NCBI RefSeq assembly: GCF_018139645.1
Contig: NZ_JAGSPM010000010.1
Location: 62,001-126,000 of the forward strand
Direction: 5' to 3'
Source of the DNA: Affinundibacterium baiyunense
GTDB lineage: Bacteria; Pseudomonadota; Gammaproteobacteria; Burkholderiales; Burkholderiaceae_D
DNA: 64,000 nucleotides
In this document: piece by piece, positions 19,063 through 28,700 of the stretch
Position numbering within the stretch: the stretch's first letter is position 1
Layout of the letters: every line of letters begins with the position of its first letter
Position numbers and translations under genes: made by a program
The notes under the pieces: generated by a model
Databases searched by the model: none
Seen by the model: only the letters and a program-made list of their open reading frames with translations
Told to the model about the DNA's origin: nothing

Positions 19063-19482
19063 ATGCAAGTTCTATACACAGCACGCGCAACAGCAACTGG
19101 CGGCCGCGATGGTCGCGCTCATAGCGATGACCAAAAACTCAGCGTCAGTTTAAGCACACCAAAAGAATTGGGCGGTGCTGGCGGCGAAGGTACCAATCCA
19201 GAACAATTATTTGCTGCAGGCTATTCAGCATGCTTCATTGGTGCAATGAAGTTTGTCGCAGCAGCTGCGAAACAACCCCTCCCTGCCGATACCAACGTCA
19301 CTGGTGAAGTCGGCATTGGTCCCAATGGCAAGGGCGGCTTTGGGCTCAAAGTCAGCTTAAGCGTTGCACTACCTGGTTTAGATCGCGCTGTCGCTGAAAA
19401 CATTATCGCTAAAGCACATGAAGTCTGCCCTTATTCAAACGCGACACGTGGCAATATTGAAGTGGATTTGAAGTTAGTTTAA
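19063..19482 (+). CDS. ohr: Ohr, organic hydroperoxide reductase
   Basis: Read from the ATG at 19063 (AAGGA upstream), this is a 139-residue OsmC/Ohr-fold enzyme. The catalytic cysteines are Cys57 in [14 protein letters not shown] and Cys122 in [13 protein letters not shown], with the conserved [18 protein letters not shown] before them. By family it reduces organic and fatty-acid hydroperoxides using lipoylated proteins as reductant. Upstream codons in frame give no ribosome site and are not used. It is controlled by the overlapping OhrR operator. Confidence 0.95.
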   Translation: MQVLYTARATATGGRDGRAHSDDQKLSVSLSTPKELGGAGGEGTNPEQLFAAGYSACFIGAMKFVAAAAKQPLPADTNVTGEVGIGPNGKGGFGLKVSLSVALPGLDRAVAENIIAKAHEVCPYSNATRGNIEVDLKLV

Positions 19483-19836
19483 ACCCATGTTGGAGCGGGA
19501 TTCTGGCATCAACAAGTTATCTGGCGGATGATGCCGCGACTTCTATACACAAATTAATAAAGCTAACTCCGCGAGCCTATGATTGGCTCGTGGACGCATA
19601 CGAGCACTACTGAGTGCGATTGCAAGTCAAGGAAAACTCAACAAAGCCAGCGCCTATCTTGCAAAAGCATTAGGTATCTTAAAGTATCAATACGTATTAT
19701 CAAGATACATTTCCATACATTCAACAAACATAATCTCGTACCGCAGAAAGTTAGAATCTCATTTCGCATTTCAACGCGAACGCAACTACAAAAACTGGTT
19801 GCGCCACACTTTTCCCCTTTAAAGGAAATAGAAAAA

Positions 19837-21708
19837 ATGAGACTCATAATAAGATGCATCATTGTGTTTGCAATGTTCACAAACTTTATCGCAAACGCAA
19901 ATGCGATATCGATTCAAGACCACAACACGCCATCACAGTCACTGACAGATCGACAAAAGATTGAATCGCTGCTGCAGTCGTTCATGCGGTACATTGAAAC
20001 CAAAGATCAAGAAAAAATGTACGCACTTTTTCTGGATGGCCCCGTAACTTGGATTGCTGTGAATAAAGATGCGACACAAAAAGAGCGCTTAAAGCTAAAC
20101 CCGCTTGCGCCAAATTATCAGCGTTCTGACTATCAAACATGGTTTCAGTCCGTAATGCAAAATAGTCCTAAGCAAGAGCACTTCAAAAACATCGAAATCG
20201 TCGAAGATGGTCACGTTGCATCGGTTTCCTTCGATTACAGTTTTTGGGTAAATGGAAAGAAAGGAAATTGGGGCAAAGAGCTATGGCACTTAATTAAGGT
20301 AGCCGATGATTGGAAAATCGTTAGTGTGATTTTTTCCAAAGAACTAGAAAAAATTAAGCCAGAGCCTCAAGAGGCGATCGGTGGTGACTTCGATCAATCA
20401 CAAAAGGTTCGGGCCATCGCAGACGATTTACTGAGAGTTGCAAATCTTCCAGGCCTGTCGGTCGCCATTCGACATAAAGATCAACTCGTTTTTGCGCAAG
20501 GCTTTGGCTTCGCCGATATCGAAAAGCGTCAGCCTGTCACACCACAAACCCAATTCCGTGCAGCATCCGTATCAAAAGCAATTACCGCAACCGCACTAGC
20601 AAAAATGATGCAAGATGGAGTAATTGATATTGATGCGCCGATTGCACGCTATCTTCCACAATTTCCACAAAAAGAATATCCAATTACAGCCCGCTTACTA
20701 TCCGGACATATTGCAGGTTTTCCGCACTACATCATGAGCGATCGAACAGAAAATCGCTACTATCCTACCGTGCAAGATGCATTAAATGTGTTCGCCCATC
20801 ACCAACAAATTGCGCCGTCAGGAACAAAGTACCACTACTCTTCACATGGCACTGTCTTACTCTCTGCAATGATGGAAGCCGCATCAGGAATCCCGTACTT
20901 AAGTTATGTCCAACAATCTGTACTCAACCCTTTGGGGCTAAAACACACTGAAGCTGAGATGCTGCGGCACAAGGTGATGCCAAACATGTCGCGTATCTAT
21001 GCAAAGTCAGGAAACAATAATGTGCTGGTAGAAAATCCGCGTGAGCACAGTGCTTTTTGGGCGTCTGCCGGATGGGTAACTACACCAAGTGATATGGTAA
21101 ACATGACTCGAGCTTTTTCAAACGGCTATCTCAGTGCGGATACGATGCGAACCATGTTCACGAGTCAAGCCTTGCAATCAGGCGAGAAAATCCAAGTTGG
21201 TATTGGCTGGCGCCTGAGCTATGACATCCAAGGTCGCCCGGTCTATGAACATGCTGGAGTCACTCAAGGCGCACGCTCAGTCATTAGTTATTTTCCTAAT
21301 GAAGATCTCGCTATTTCTGTGATGACCAATTTGGAGTGGGTCAGTTCAATCGAAGAAACCGCACATATGTTAGCGCAGGCTTTTTTAAACAAGAAAAGTA
21401 ATCCTAGCATCGCCGATGGTCACTACGCGATTCAGGGAGAGATGCAATTTGGCGGGCAAGATACACCATTCACAGGCAAGCTAAACATCAATCAAGGTAG
21501 AGGGACAATTCAAGCGATGCAATATGAGTGGCCTGTCCACCATCTACATTCGAATGTCTATGCGCTAGTCACTCATCAAGGTGTTTATTACTTGCAAATC
21601 GACAGCGATCAGCAGCAATCATTGAATGCAAGAGCGATACGCTATTCTAGCCAACTAAAAGAAGCTGCAATCAACACCAAGCCATTTCTGCAGTTTGCAA
21701 AAAACTGA
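19837..21708 (+). CDS. Secreted two-domain serine hydrolase (class C beta-lactamase/esterase fold)
   Basis: This is 623 residues from the ATG at 19837, with AAAGGAAA 10 nt upstream and a signal peptide (MRLIIRCIIVFAMFTNFIAN, then ANA). Residues about 38-170 form a SnoaL/DUF4440-like cone domain (SLLQSFMRYIETKDQEKMYALF through WKIVSV). Residues about 190-530 are a beta-lactamase class C/D-aminopeptidase-type hydrolase: S244-V-S-K247 is the nucleophile motif, with YHYSSHG as the YxN equivalent and HAG replacing KTG. HAG favours an esterase or peptidase over a true beta-lactamase. The gene-free 19483-19836 shows no signal I can name. Confidence 0.8.
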   Translation: MRLIIRCIIVFAMFTNFIANANAISIQDHNTPSQSLTDRQKIESLLQSFMRYIETKDQEKMYALFLDGPVTWIAVNKDATQKERLKLNPLAPNYQRSDYQTWFQSVMQNSPKQEHFKNIEIVEDGHVASVSFDYSFWVNGKKGNWGKELWHLIKVADDWKIVSVIFSKELEKIKPEPQEAIGGDFDQSQKVRAIADDLLRVANLPGLSVAIRHKDQLVFAQGFGFADIEKRQPVTPQTQFRAASVSKAITATALAKMMQDGVIDIDAPIARYLPQFPQKEYPITARLLSGHIAGFPHYIMSDRTENRYYPTVQDALNVFAHHQQIAPSGTKYHYSSHGTVLLSAMMEAASGIPYLSYVQQSVLNPLGLKHTEAEMLRHKVMPNMSRIYAKSGNNNVLVENPREHSAFWASAGWVTTPSDMVNMTRAFSNGYLSADTMRTMFTSQALQSGEKIQVGIGWRLSYDIQGRPVYEHAGVTQGARSVISYFPNEDLAISVMTNLEWVSSIEETAHMLAQAFLNKKSNPSIADGHYAIQGEMQFGGQDTPFTGKLNINQGRGTIQAMQYEWPVHHLHSNVYALVTHQGVYYLQIDSDQQQSLNARAIRYSSQLKEAAINTKPFLQFAKN

Positions 21709-21715
21709 TGCCAAC

Positions 21716-21748
21716 AAAAAGCGCCAAGTGCGTTTCACACTTGGCGCT
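21716..21748 (-). terminator. Intrinsic terminator for the lipoprotein hydrolase
   Basis: AGCGCCAAGTG (21720-21730) and CACTTGGCGCT (21738-21748) make an 11-bp GC-rich stem with a 7-nt loop. On the minus strand the stem is followed by TTTTT (21720-21716). It lies between two convergent genes and probably also stops the plus-strand transcript. Confidence 0.85.
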
Positions 21749-21772
21749 ATAAAACAGCTCGCGATTCCTAGT

Positions 21773-22630
21773 TTAATTAAGCTTATTCAATAATTCGCAG
21801 TACTGCGCTTTGACGCGCGCATCGTTTGTCAAATTGCTGTGTGTACCGTTTTCAACGAAGACATACTGCTTCTCTTGACTTGGTGAATTGTCATACAGCT
21901 GCTGTCCCAAATAGGCGGGCATAGTCGTATCTTTGCCGCCCGTAATCACCAAGATTTTACCTTTGTATTGTGAGGTCGCAGCCAGATTGTCGATGGTTTT
22001 TAGATTGTCTGAAATCGTCACATTCACGAAAGGCTTAAAGTACCAGGGAATTTGTGCATCGACTACTTGCGCAGGCGTCGTCGCACTACCCTCTAATACA
22101 AGACCATCAATCGACCGATTCGCCGCGATATGACTAGCCATAAAGCCACCCAAAGAATAACCATACACCAGCAACTTTCCACTAGTAGAAGCACGCACAA
22201 AATCATAAATACGCAAAGCATCTTCTTTCAACAACAAGGCATCAGGCTGCCCATTGGTACGACCATAACCACGATAATCAAAAGTGATAAAGTTAGCAGG
22301 GCACGTTGCTGACAACTTGGCCAGAATCGGAGCATTCTCATCAACATGGGTGAGGTTGCCGCCAAAATAGAGCACTGTCGTTTTCGCCTCGGGCAATACC
22401 GCACGAACCCCTTTGATAACAACTGGTTCAACGCCATCTTGCGCGACTAAAATTTGCTCATCCTTTAACTGCGCAGACGGCAAAATCTTTTGTAATTTTT
22501 CTTGATCAAACACCGCTTTGGTTTTGTATCCAGTTAAATTGTCTGGACGAATTAAATCTAAATCTTTCACCACAATTGATTTACAAGCACTCAAACCACA
22601 GACCAACAGCATCAGCATAAAAAACCGCAT
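21773..22630 (-). CDS. Alpha/beta-hydrolase lipoprotein
   Basis: This 285-residue protein starts with a lipoprotein signal (LMLLVCGLSAC, lipidated Cys16). It has the alpha/beta-hydrolase features FDYRGYGRTNGQPD, the nucleophile elbow GYSLGG with Ser159, a late Asp in ITGGKDTTMP and His in ENGTHSNL. It resembles the peptidase/esterase group that includes the BAAT/acyl-CoA-thioester-like and YfhR/Bem46-like hydrolases. Substrate unknown. Its terminator is at 21716-21748. Confidence 0.85.
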   Translation of the reverse strand: MRFFMLMLLVCGLSACKSIVVKDLDLIRPDNLTGYKTKAVFDQEKLQKILPSAQLKDEQILVAQDGVEPVVIKGVRAVLPEAKTTVLYFGGNLTHVDENAPILAKLSATCPANFITFDYRGYGRTNGQPDALLLKEDALRIYDFVRASTSGKLLVYGYSLGGFMASHIAANRSIDGLVLEGSATTPAQVVDAQIPWYFKPFVNVTISDNLKTIDNLAATSQYKGKILVITGGKDTTMPAYLGQQLYDNSPSQEKQYVFVENGTHSNLTNDARVKAQYCELLNKLN

Positions 22631-22882
22631 GAATCCCCCATGTTTTAGAATTGTTTAAATGATTTGAACAACAAGGCGATCGAACAAAGATCACCGCGCA
22701 AGATTATTTCAACAATTATCTTTTATGGCAATTATTTCGATAGCAAAACCAAAACAAGCAAGACCGACGTGCGATAAATGGGGATGGAAGGTGATTGGGA
22801 TTTAAAAAAGTAGTTATGCAAATAGAGTGCGGAAATTGTTATAAAAAATCACCGCTAGATTTGAACCTGCCCCCACAAGTTA

Positions 22883-23431
22883 TCAATCATCATGATTCAA
22901 AAGAAGTGCCTCTACACCTTCACCACTCCAGTTAAATGCGTAGATATCTTCATTCGCCAAACGATGAAACGAAGACCAAGTCCAATCATTTACAGTCTTT
23001 ACTAAGCGATGCTTGACCGGATTGAAATGCAGATAGTCCACGTGCGCAGAATAGTCATTATCGTCGCGAATTAGGTGCTCCCAAAACCGATGCTGCCAAA
23101 TCGTGCCTTGCTGTTTTCGTGCACGTCGTCCGGTGTGCAAATCTTCTCGAAAATATTTTGTGCCAATCGCGACCGTCACCTCACGTTTGATCAAACGCCA
23201 ACGGGTAGAGAAATCAGCGTCGCCTACGGGCAGAGTCCAGATGCAATGCAAATGATCGGGCAACAAAACCCATGCATCAATTTCGAAAGGATGTGTAGAA
23301 CGCACCTTCATAATCGCCGCACGCAAAGCGTTACGCACATCTTCGTTGGTCAGAATCGGTTGCCGACGCTCAGTAACCGCCGTAAAGAAATAGGTAGCAC
23401 CTTGAATGTTCGAACGGCGATAGCGGGACAT
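22883..23431 (-). CDS. REP-associated tyrosine transposase (RAYT, Y1/HUH nuclease)
   Basis: This 182-residue protein has the RAYT/TnpA-REP layout. MSRYRRSNIQGATYFFTAVT is typical of the N-terminus. The metal-binding HUH motif is LLPDHLHCIWTLP (His60, His62). STRWRLIKREV follows, and DYSAHVDYLHFNPVKHRLV supplies the catalytic tyrosine (Tyr133 is my candidate). By family it cuts and processes REP palindromes and is usually present as a single domesticated copy. It lies at the edge of the accessory segment with the ATPase/RloB pair. Confidence 0.92.
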   Translation of the reverse strand: MSRYRRSNIQGATYFFTAVTERRQPILTNEDVRNALRAAIMKVRSTHPFEIDAWVLLPDHLHCIWTLPVGDADFSTRWRLIKREVTVAIGTKYFREDLHTGRRARKQQGTIWQHRFWEHLIRDDNDYSAHVDYLHFNPVKHRLVKTVNDWTWSSFHRLANEDIYAFNWSGEGVEALLLNHDD

Positions 23432-23462
23432 CGGTAGGTTCGCAATTGATTGACACTACAAT

Positions 23463-23537
23463 CGTAGCGCGAACGCTGAACGAGGAAAAAACCGATAACT
23501 CAAGGGCGGGTTTAGTGCGCGGGTTGCGTTCGAGTTA
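23463..23537. repeat. GC-rich REP-like segments upstream of the RAYT gene
   Basis: GTAGCGCGAACGC (23463-23475) and a GC-rich stretch ending in GTGCGCGGGTTGCGTTCG (23515-23532) lie within 110 bp of the RAYT start. CGAACGC and GCGTTCG can pair (7 bp). A GTAG tetranucleotide next to a GC palindrome is the general format of REP sequences served by RAYTs, but copy number cannot be assessed here. Confidence 0.35.
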
Positions 23538-23587
23538 CAAACTAGACTACCAGAACACCGAGGCTTCGCACCATCAGGTTAAATATT

Positions 23588-24256
23588 TCAATCACTAATT
23601 AAGGGCCAAAGCTCTTGTGGAAGTTGAGTTCGCAAAGCCTTTGATGCGATGGCTTGCCATAACAGATAGACCCTACTCGTAGTACTTTCTGGAATGTCCC
23701 CTCCAAGAACCATACTATCAAGTCGCTTTGCTCGCTGACATGCATCCACCACTAGAGAGAGTGGAAAATGCTCAGCTTTTAAATTCGTTTTGTTATAAGA
23801 ACCGATTTTACGTCTCAAGGCAGCCTCCACGTCTGCAGCATTACCGAGCCCACTCACTTCATTAACGTCAACGTAATGGAGAAGCAACCAGACTTCAAAG
23901 CATGATCTACTAATAGCGATATTTATGCCCAGTTCTTTTGCTTGTCGTATCGCAGACATGTAACTTGAGATATGTGCACTTTGAACGCAATGATCAGTAT
24001 CCAACAATATCCACCGTTCATCGTATTCCTCTAGATCATCTGCCCTGTAGTTCCGTATCCGATCAACCACCTGCTGAGCATGTGAACCATTATCTTCATT
24101 CGGAATAACCAATACTTTTATGCGCGAAATTGCAAAAAAATCGAAATATTGTTTAGGTGCATAAGTATCGTCCGACGCAATTAGAAAAAGGCGATCATCA
24201 CGAAATTCCGTATCGTTTCTTTTTAGTGGGCGAGTTTTCCGATTCGTTAGACTCAT
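23588..24256 (-). CDS. RloB/AbiLii-like protein (Toprim-like effector of an abortive-infection pair)
   Basis: This 222-residue protein is RloB-like: LFLIASDDTYAPKQYFDFF near the start, then RWILLDTDHC with Asp86 and Asp88 (DxD of a Toprim-like core), then INIAISRSCFEVWLLLHYVD, the CFExWLLLH block typical of RloB. In usual RloB proteins the first block reads approximately CEGEKTEpxYF; here the expected Glu is Asp29 (SDDTYAP), a divergence at a likely catalytic position. The Pfam RloB family includes AbiLii of a lactococcal phage-abortive system. It starts 4 nt after the ATPase gene, forming an operon. Confidence 0.8.
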   Translation of the reverse strand: MSLTNRKTRPLKRNDTEFRDDRLFLIASDDTYAPKQYFDFFAISRIKVLVIPNEDNGSHAQQVVDRIRNYRADDLEEYDERWILLDTDHCVQSAHISSYMSAIRQAKELGINIAISRSCFEVWLLLHYVDVNEVSGLGNAADVEAALRRKIGSYNKTNLKAEHFPLSLVVDACQRAKRLDSMVLGGDIPESTTSRVYLLWQAIASKALRTQLPQELWPLISD

Positions 24257-24260
24257 TTAA

Positions 24261-25631
24261 CTATTTATTTCGTTGTGGAAGAATATTTTCCAAATTGCCG
24301 AGAAATGGCACAGCTCCAAAACGGCCATTAAGATAATGCTTTTGAATCGCCTGATCTGTTCTAACTGCGAAATCCGCCAGTGAATAAATGCGAGTACTTA
24401 GGCTTTGATCCTTTTCTACAAACCAAATTTCATCACGTCTTAATAACTCCAAATCCAATAAATTAGATTCATGCGTTGTTACGATAATCTGTGAGGAACT
24501 AGAGTTACATGAGCGCAAAAAAAACTCCAAAAACTTCCACACCAACATTGGATGCATACTTCTGTCTATTTCATCAATAAAATAAACTGAGTTTTTATTT
24601 TTTGATTGATGCAATGCGGGAATGAAATCAAGTAATCGCTTTGTTCCATCAGACTCTTCATTCAACTCAATAGAAAAATTTTCACCAGATGGAAGCGTAT
24701 GCGAAGCCTGAATTGAAATTTTGTAGATCCTACTCTCACCAGCTTTCTCTATCATTACTTCATTTCCATTCGGCAAGTGTACAATTCCTCGCCCATTGTT
24801 TTCATCACCGTTCACAACGTCTATGAAATGATTGGCAACTTCTTTGGGAAGTAAAGATCGAAGATCATCTTCTGAAATTTCCGTTTTTTGAGGTATGAGG
24901 TGATCAACGCCAGTACCAGATGCCTTGAGAAAATCTCCAGCGAAGTTTAAAAAATCAATATTTTCAGACAAATCCCGCCCAAGCTCTGCATAGGATTCAT
25001 CAGGAGCAACCATCGTAAGTGTGGATTTAAACCATCTCAGAATTCCAGAAATCTCATCTCCGTACTCAGAGCTATTTAATGTCGCGCTAATAGTCGCCAA
25101 AAATGACTGGTTTTGAGGACCTCCAATCATTGCCAAAGCTGCGAGTTTTGGACCAATTTTTGAAAGTTCAGGTGCATCCACCATTACGATACCATTGGTG
25201 TCCGTAGTTCTCTCATAGATTATTTTTTCCTTACGCCCTACAACTTCAATCAGCCATTCTTCTATGATATGCAGCTCATCCACCTTGAAGCCAAACCTAT
25301 AAAGCTTATTATTAGCAATAAATTGAAGATCGAATGATGATGGTTTTGTTAAATCATCACAAAATAAATATCTCTCACGCTTAGTATTTGCATTTTTTTT
25401 ACTTGTTCGCAATGCGATCCTTTCAACATACCGCAATGCTTTAAAAAGATTTGATTTTCCCGCACCATTTGCACCATAGAGTACCGCAGCTCGAAGTACT
25501 TTTTCGGAAGAGTTTGGAATTGGAAGTGCATGATCGGAGTGAGAACCAGCCAAGCGCTCGGACGCAACCATTGAGAAGGTTTCCTCACCGGAAAACGAAC
25601 GAAAATTTTCAACTGAAATTGAGACTAACAT
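24261..25631 (-). CDS. AAA-family ATPase (RloA/AbiLi-like) of a putative anti-phage operon
   Basis: This 456-residue protein opens with VSISVENFRSFSGEETFSMVAS and Walker A GANGAGKS at 53-60, the ABC/SMC-like AAA_15/AAA_21 signature. The C-terminal half has an ESDGTKRLLDF signature-like segment (about 326-336), Walker B FIDEIDRSMHP (351-361) and the switch IIVTTHESNLLD (His387). This class is the ATPase partner in two-gene phage-defence modules such as AbiL and PARIS. Base composition is visibly more AT-rich than flanking housekeeping genes. AGGAAACAAAATG gives the start. Confidence 0.85.
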   Translation of the reverse strand: MLVSISVENFRSFSGEETFSMVASERLAGSHSDHALPIPNSSEKVLRAAVLYGANGAGKSNLFKALRYVERIALRTSKKNANTKRERYLFCDDLTKPSSFDLQFIANNKLYRFGFKVDELHIIEEWLIEVVGRKEKIIYERTTDTNGIVMVDAPELSKIGPKLAALAMIGGPQNQSFLATISATLNSSEYGDEISGILRWFKSTLTMVAPDESYAELGRDLSENIDFLNFAGDFLKASGTGVDHLIPQKTEISEDDLRSLLPKEVANHFIDVVNGDENNGRGIVHLPNGNEVMIEKAGESRIYKISIQASHTLPSGENFSIELNEESDGTKRLLDFIPALHQSKNKNSVYFIDEIDRSMHPMLVWKFLEFFLRSCNSSSSQIIVTTHESNLLDLELLRRDEIWFVEKDQSLSTRIYSLADFAVRTDQAIQKHYLNGRFGAVPFLGNLENILPQRNK

Positions 25632-25677
25632 TTTGTTTCCTGTGTTTTTTTTACATATTTTTTCAATTTCCAGACCC

Positions 25678-25718
25678 TAGTTTGACATAAACTAAATATT
25701 TCGTGTGATTTTTTCACA
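25678..25718 (-). promoter_or_regulatory. Two short inverted repeats upstream of the ATPase/RloB operon
   Basis: TAGTTT-GACAT-AAACTA (25678-25694) and TGTGA-TTTTT-TCACA (25704-25718) lie 47-87 bp before the ATPase start in an AT-rich leader. They may be operator half-sites. The second has a 5-bp rather than 6-bp spacer, so it is not a standard CRP site. No promoter was assigned with confidence. Confidence 0.35.
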
Positions 25719-25789
25719 AATCAATTAAAGTTAACAAGTGAATAACAATGCAAAAAAACACACAACTCATGAATTCATAGTTACATCAT

Positions 25790-28700
25790 CTACATATTGC
25801 GTCGATACTGCCCACCCACTTCGAAAAGCGCCGTCGTAATCTGCCCCAAAGAACAAACCCGCGCCGCATCCATCAATTTCGCGAACACGTTTTCATTATT
25901 AATCGCTGCTTGTTGTAGAGCGGCGAGTGCTTGTGGTGCGACGTTGGCGTGGCGTTGGTGGAAGTCTGCCAAGCGCGTGAGTTGCGATTGTTTTTCTTCC
26001 TCTGTGGAGCGCGCCAATTCGATCTTCTGTACGGTTTCGCCACCTTTTGGATTGCGGAAGGTGTTGACGCCGATGATAGGCAAGGTGCCGTCGTGCTTGA
26101 GGTGTTCGTAGTGCATGGATTCTTCTTGAATCTTGCCGCGTTGGTAGCCGGTTTCCATCGCACCTAAAACGCCGCCACGTTCAGCGATGCGTTCGAACTC
26201 TTGCAAGACCGCTTCTTCGACGAGGTCGGTCAATTCTTCGATGATAAAGCTACCTTGAATTGGGTTTTCGTTTTTCGCGAGACCCCATTCACGGTTGATG
26301 ATCAACTGAATTGCCAAGGCGCGACGGACTGATTCGTCAGTCGGCGTGGTGATCGCTTCGTCGTAAGCGTTGGTGTGCAAGCTATTGCAGTTGTCGTAAA
26401 TCGCAATCAAAGCTTGCAGCGTGGTGCGGATATCATTGAAGTCGATTTCTTGTGCATGCAAGCTGCGGCCTGAAGTTTGGATATGGTATTTCAACTTCTG
26501 GCTACGGTCATTTGCGCCGTATTTATCGCGCATCGCCACCGCCCAAATACGACGAGCAACCCGACCCAAGACCGTGTACTCTGGGTCCATGCCGTTACTG
26601 AAGAAGAAGGACAAGTTGGCCGCGAAATCATCGATGTGCATGCCGCGTGCCAAGTAGGCTTCAACGAAGGTGAAACCATTCGACAAAGTGAAGGCCAATT
26701 GCGAAATCGGATTCGCACCGGCCTCGGCAATGTGGTAACCGGAGATCGACACGGAGTAGAAATTACGTACTTGATGATGCACGAAATACTCTTGAATGTC
26801 GCCCATCACTTTGAGTGAAAACTCGGTCGAGAAGATACAAGTATTTTGACCTTGGTCTTCTTTCAAAATATCGGCTTGCACCGTACCACGCACATTCATC
26901 AAGACCCATGCGCGGATTTTTGCAGCTTCATCAGCGGTCGGCTCACGCTTATTATCAGCACGGAATTTATCCATTTGCTGATCAATCGCCGTGTTCATGA
27001 AGAAGGCCAAAATCGTTGGTGCTGGGCCGTTAATCGTCATCGATACCGAAGTAGCTGGATCACAGAGATCAAAACCGTCGTAGAGGACTTTCATGTCTTC
27101 CAAAGTAGCGACGGAGACACCGGAATTACCGATCTTACCGTAGATATCTGGACGAATCGCTGGGTCGGCGCCATACAAAGTCACAGAGTCAAACGCGGTC
27201 GACAAACGTTTCGCGTCCATACCTTGCGATACCAACTTGAAGCGACGGTTCGTACGATATGGATCGCCTTCACCGGCGAACATACGCGTTGGGTCTTCGC
27301 CTTCGCGTTTAAATGCGAACACGCCAGCAGTGAATGGGAAAGAGCCTGGCACGTTCTCTAACATTAACCAGCGCAATATTTCGCCATGATCTTCAAAGCG
27401 TGGCAATGCGACTTTACGAATCGTGGTGCCAGACAAGGATTTTTGCGTGAGGCGTGTACGAATTTCTTTATCGCGAATTTTGACGACGTATTCATCGCCA
27501 GCATAGGCCTTCTGCATGTCTGGCCACATGGTGATGAGTTTTTTAGATTCTGCTGTGAGTTGATTCTCGCGTTCTGCCGCAAGTTCAGATAGCAACTCCA
27601 CTGCGTCATTCCCGTGGAAACGGGAATCCATGTTTTCAACCGATGTTCCTTCAATGGATCCCCGCGTACGCGAGGATGACGCTTCACGGAGCATACGCGC
27701 TGACTCGAATAGCTGCTGACGTTCACGTGCGATATCAACTTGTTTGTAAGTGTGCTTGTGATAAGCGCGCACGGTGTCAGAAATCTCTGCCAGATAACGC
27801 GTGCGTGCTGGTGGCACGATCACATTTTGTGCGCTAGAAGTTTTTGTATTTGCTACCGCAAGCTTGCTTGGCTTTGCTTTCAAGCCACGTGCGACCAACT
27901 CAGGCAAGATACCTTGATATAGCGCAGTTACGCCATCGTCATTAAAGCGCGACGCTTGCGTGCCGTAGACAGGCATTTCGTCTGGCTTCTTGCTCCAGAG
28001 TTCGCGATTGCGTTGATACTGTTTGGCGACATCGCGTTGGGCGTCGAGCGCACCTTTACGATCGAATTTATTAATGGCGACAAAGTCTGCGAAATCGAGC
28101 ATGTCGATTTTTTCTAACTGGGAAGCAGCACCAAATTCTGGTGTCATCACATACATCGACAAATCCACATGCGGCACGATGGCCGCATCACCTTGGCCGA
28201 TACCAGAGGTTTCGACAATCACCAAATCAAAGCCCGCAACTTTGCACGCCGCGATCACGTCTGGCAAGGCTGGAGAAATTTCCGAACCGGCTTCGCGTGT
28301 TGCCAAGGAACGCATGAAGACGCGTGTCTTGCCTTTCCATGGATTGATCGCATTCATACGAATACGATCACCGAGCAAAGCACCACCAGATTTACGGCGG
28401 GATGGATCGATGGAAATCAAGGCGATATTCAGTTCATCGTCTTGATCGAGACGGAAGCGACGAATCAACTCATCCGTTAATGAAGACTTACCTGCGCCGC
28501 CGGTACCTGTGATACCGAAGGCTGGCGTCTTAATCGCTTTGGCAGATTCCATAATCGTTGCACGCAAGCCTGCATCGACTTTATCGTTTTCTAATGCGGT
28601 AATCAGTTGCGCTAATGGGCGATGTTTGTCGGCGAGCTCGCCTTGTTTCAAAACATCTAAGCTGGTTGGTGCAAATGGTGAGAGATCGATATCGCATGCT

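Noticed and set aside
19837-21708. Calling the serine hydrolase a beta-lactamase resistance gene linked to blaI/blaR1
   Set aside because: The third motif is HAG rather than KTG, the gene is 12 kb away with no BlaI-type palindrome upstream, and the N-terminal domain is atypical.
22849-22890. GGTTCAAATCT-like sequence on the minus strand suggesting a tRNA T-arm or remnant
   Set aside because: The flanking 5-bp arms do not pair and no anticodon or acceptor stem can be drawn.
25704-25718. TGTGA-TTTTT-TCACA as a CRP site
   Set aside because: The spacer is 5 bp instead of 6 and there is no placed promoter. Kept only as a small inverted repeat.
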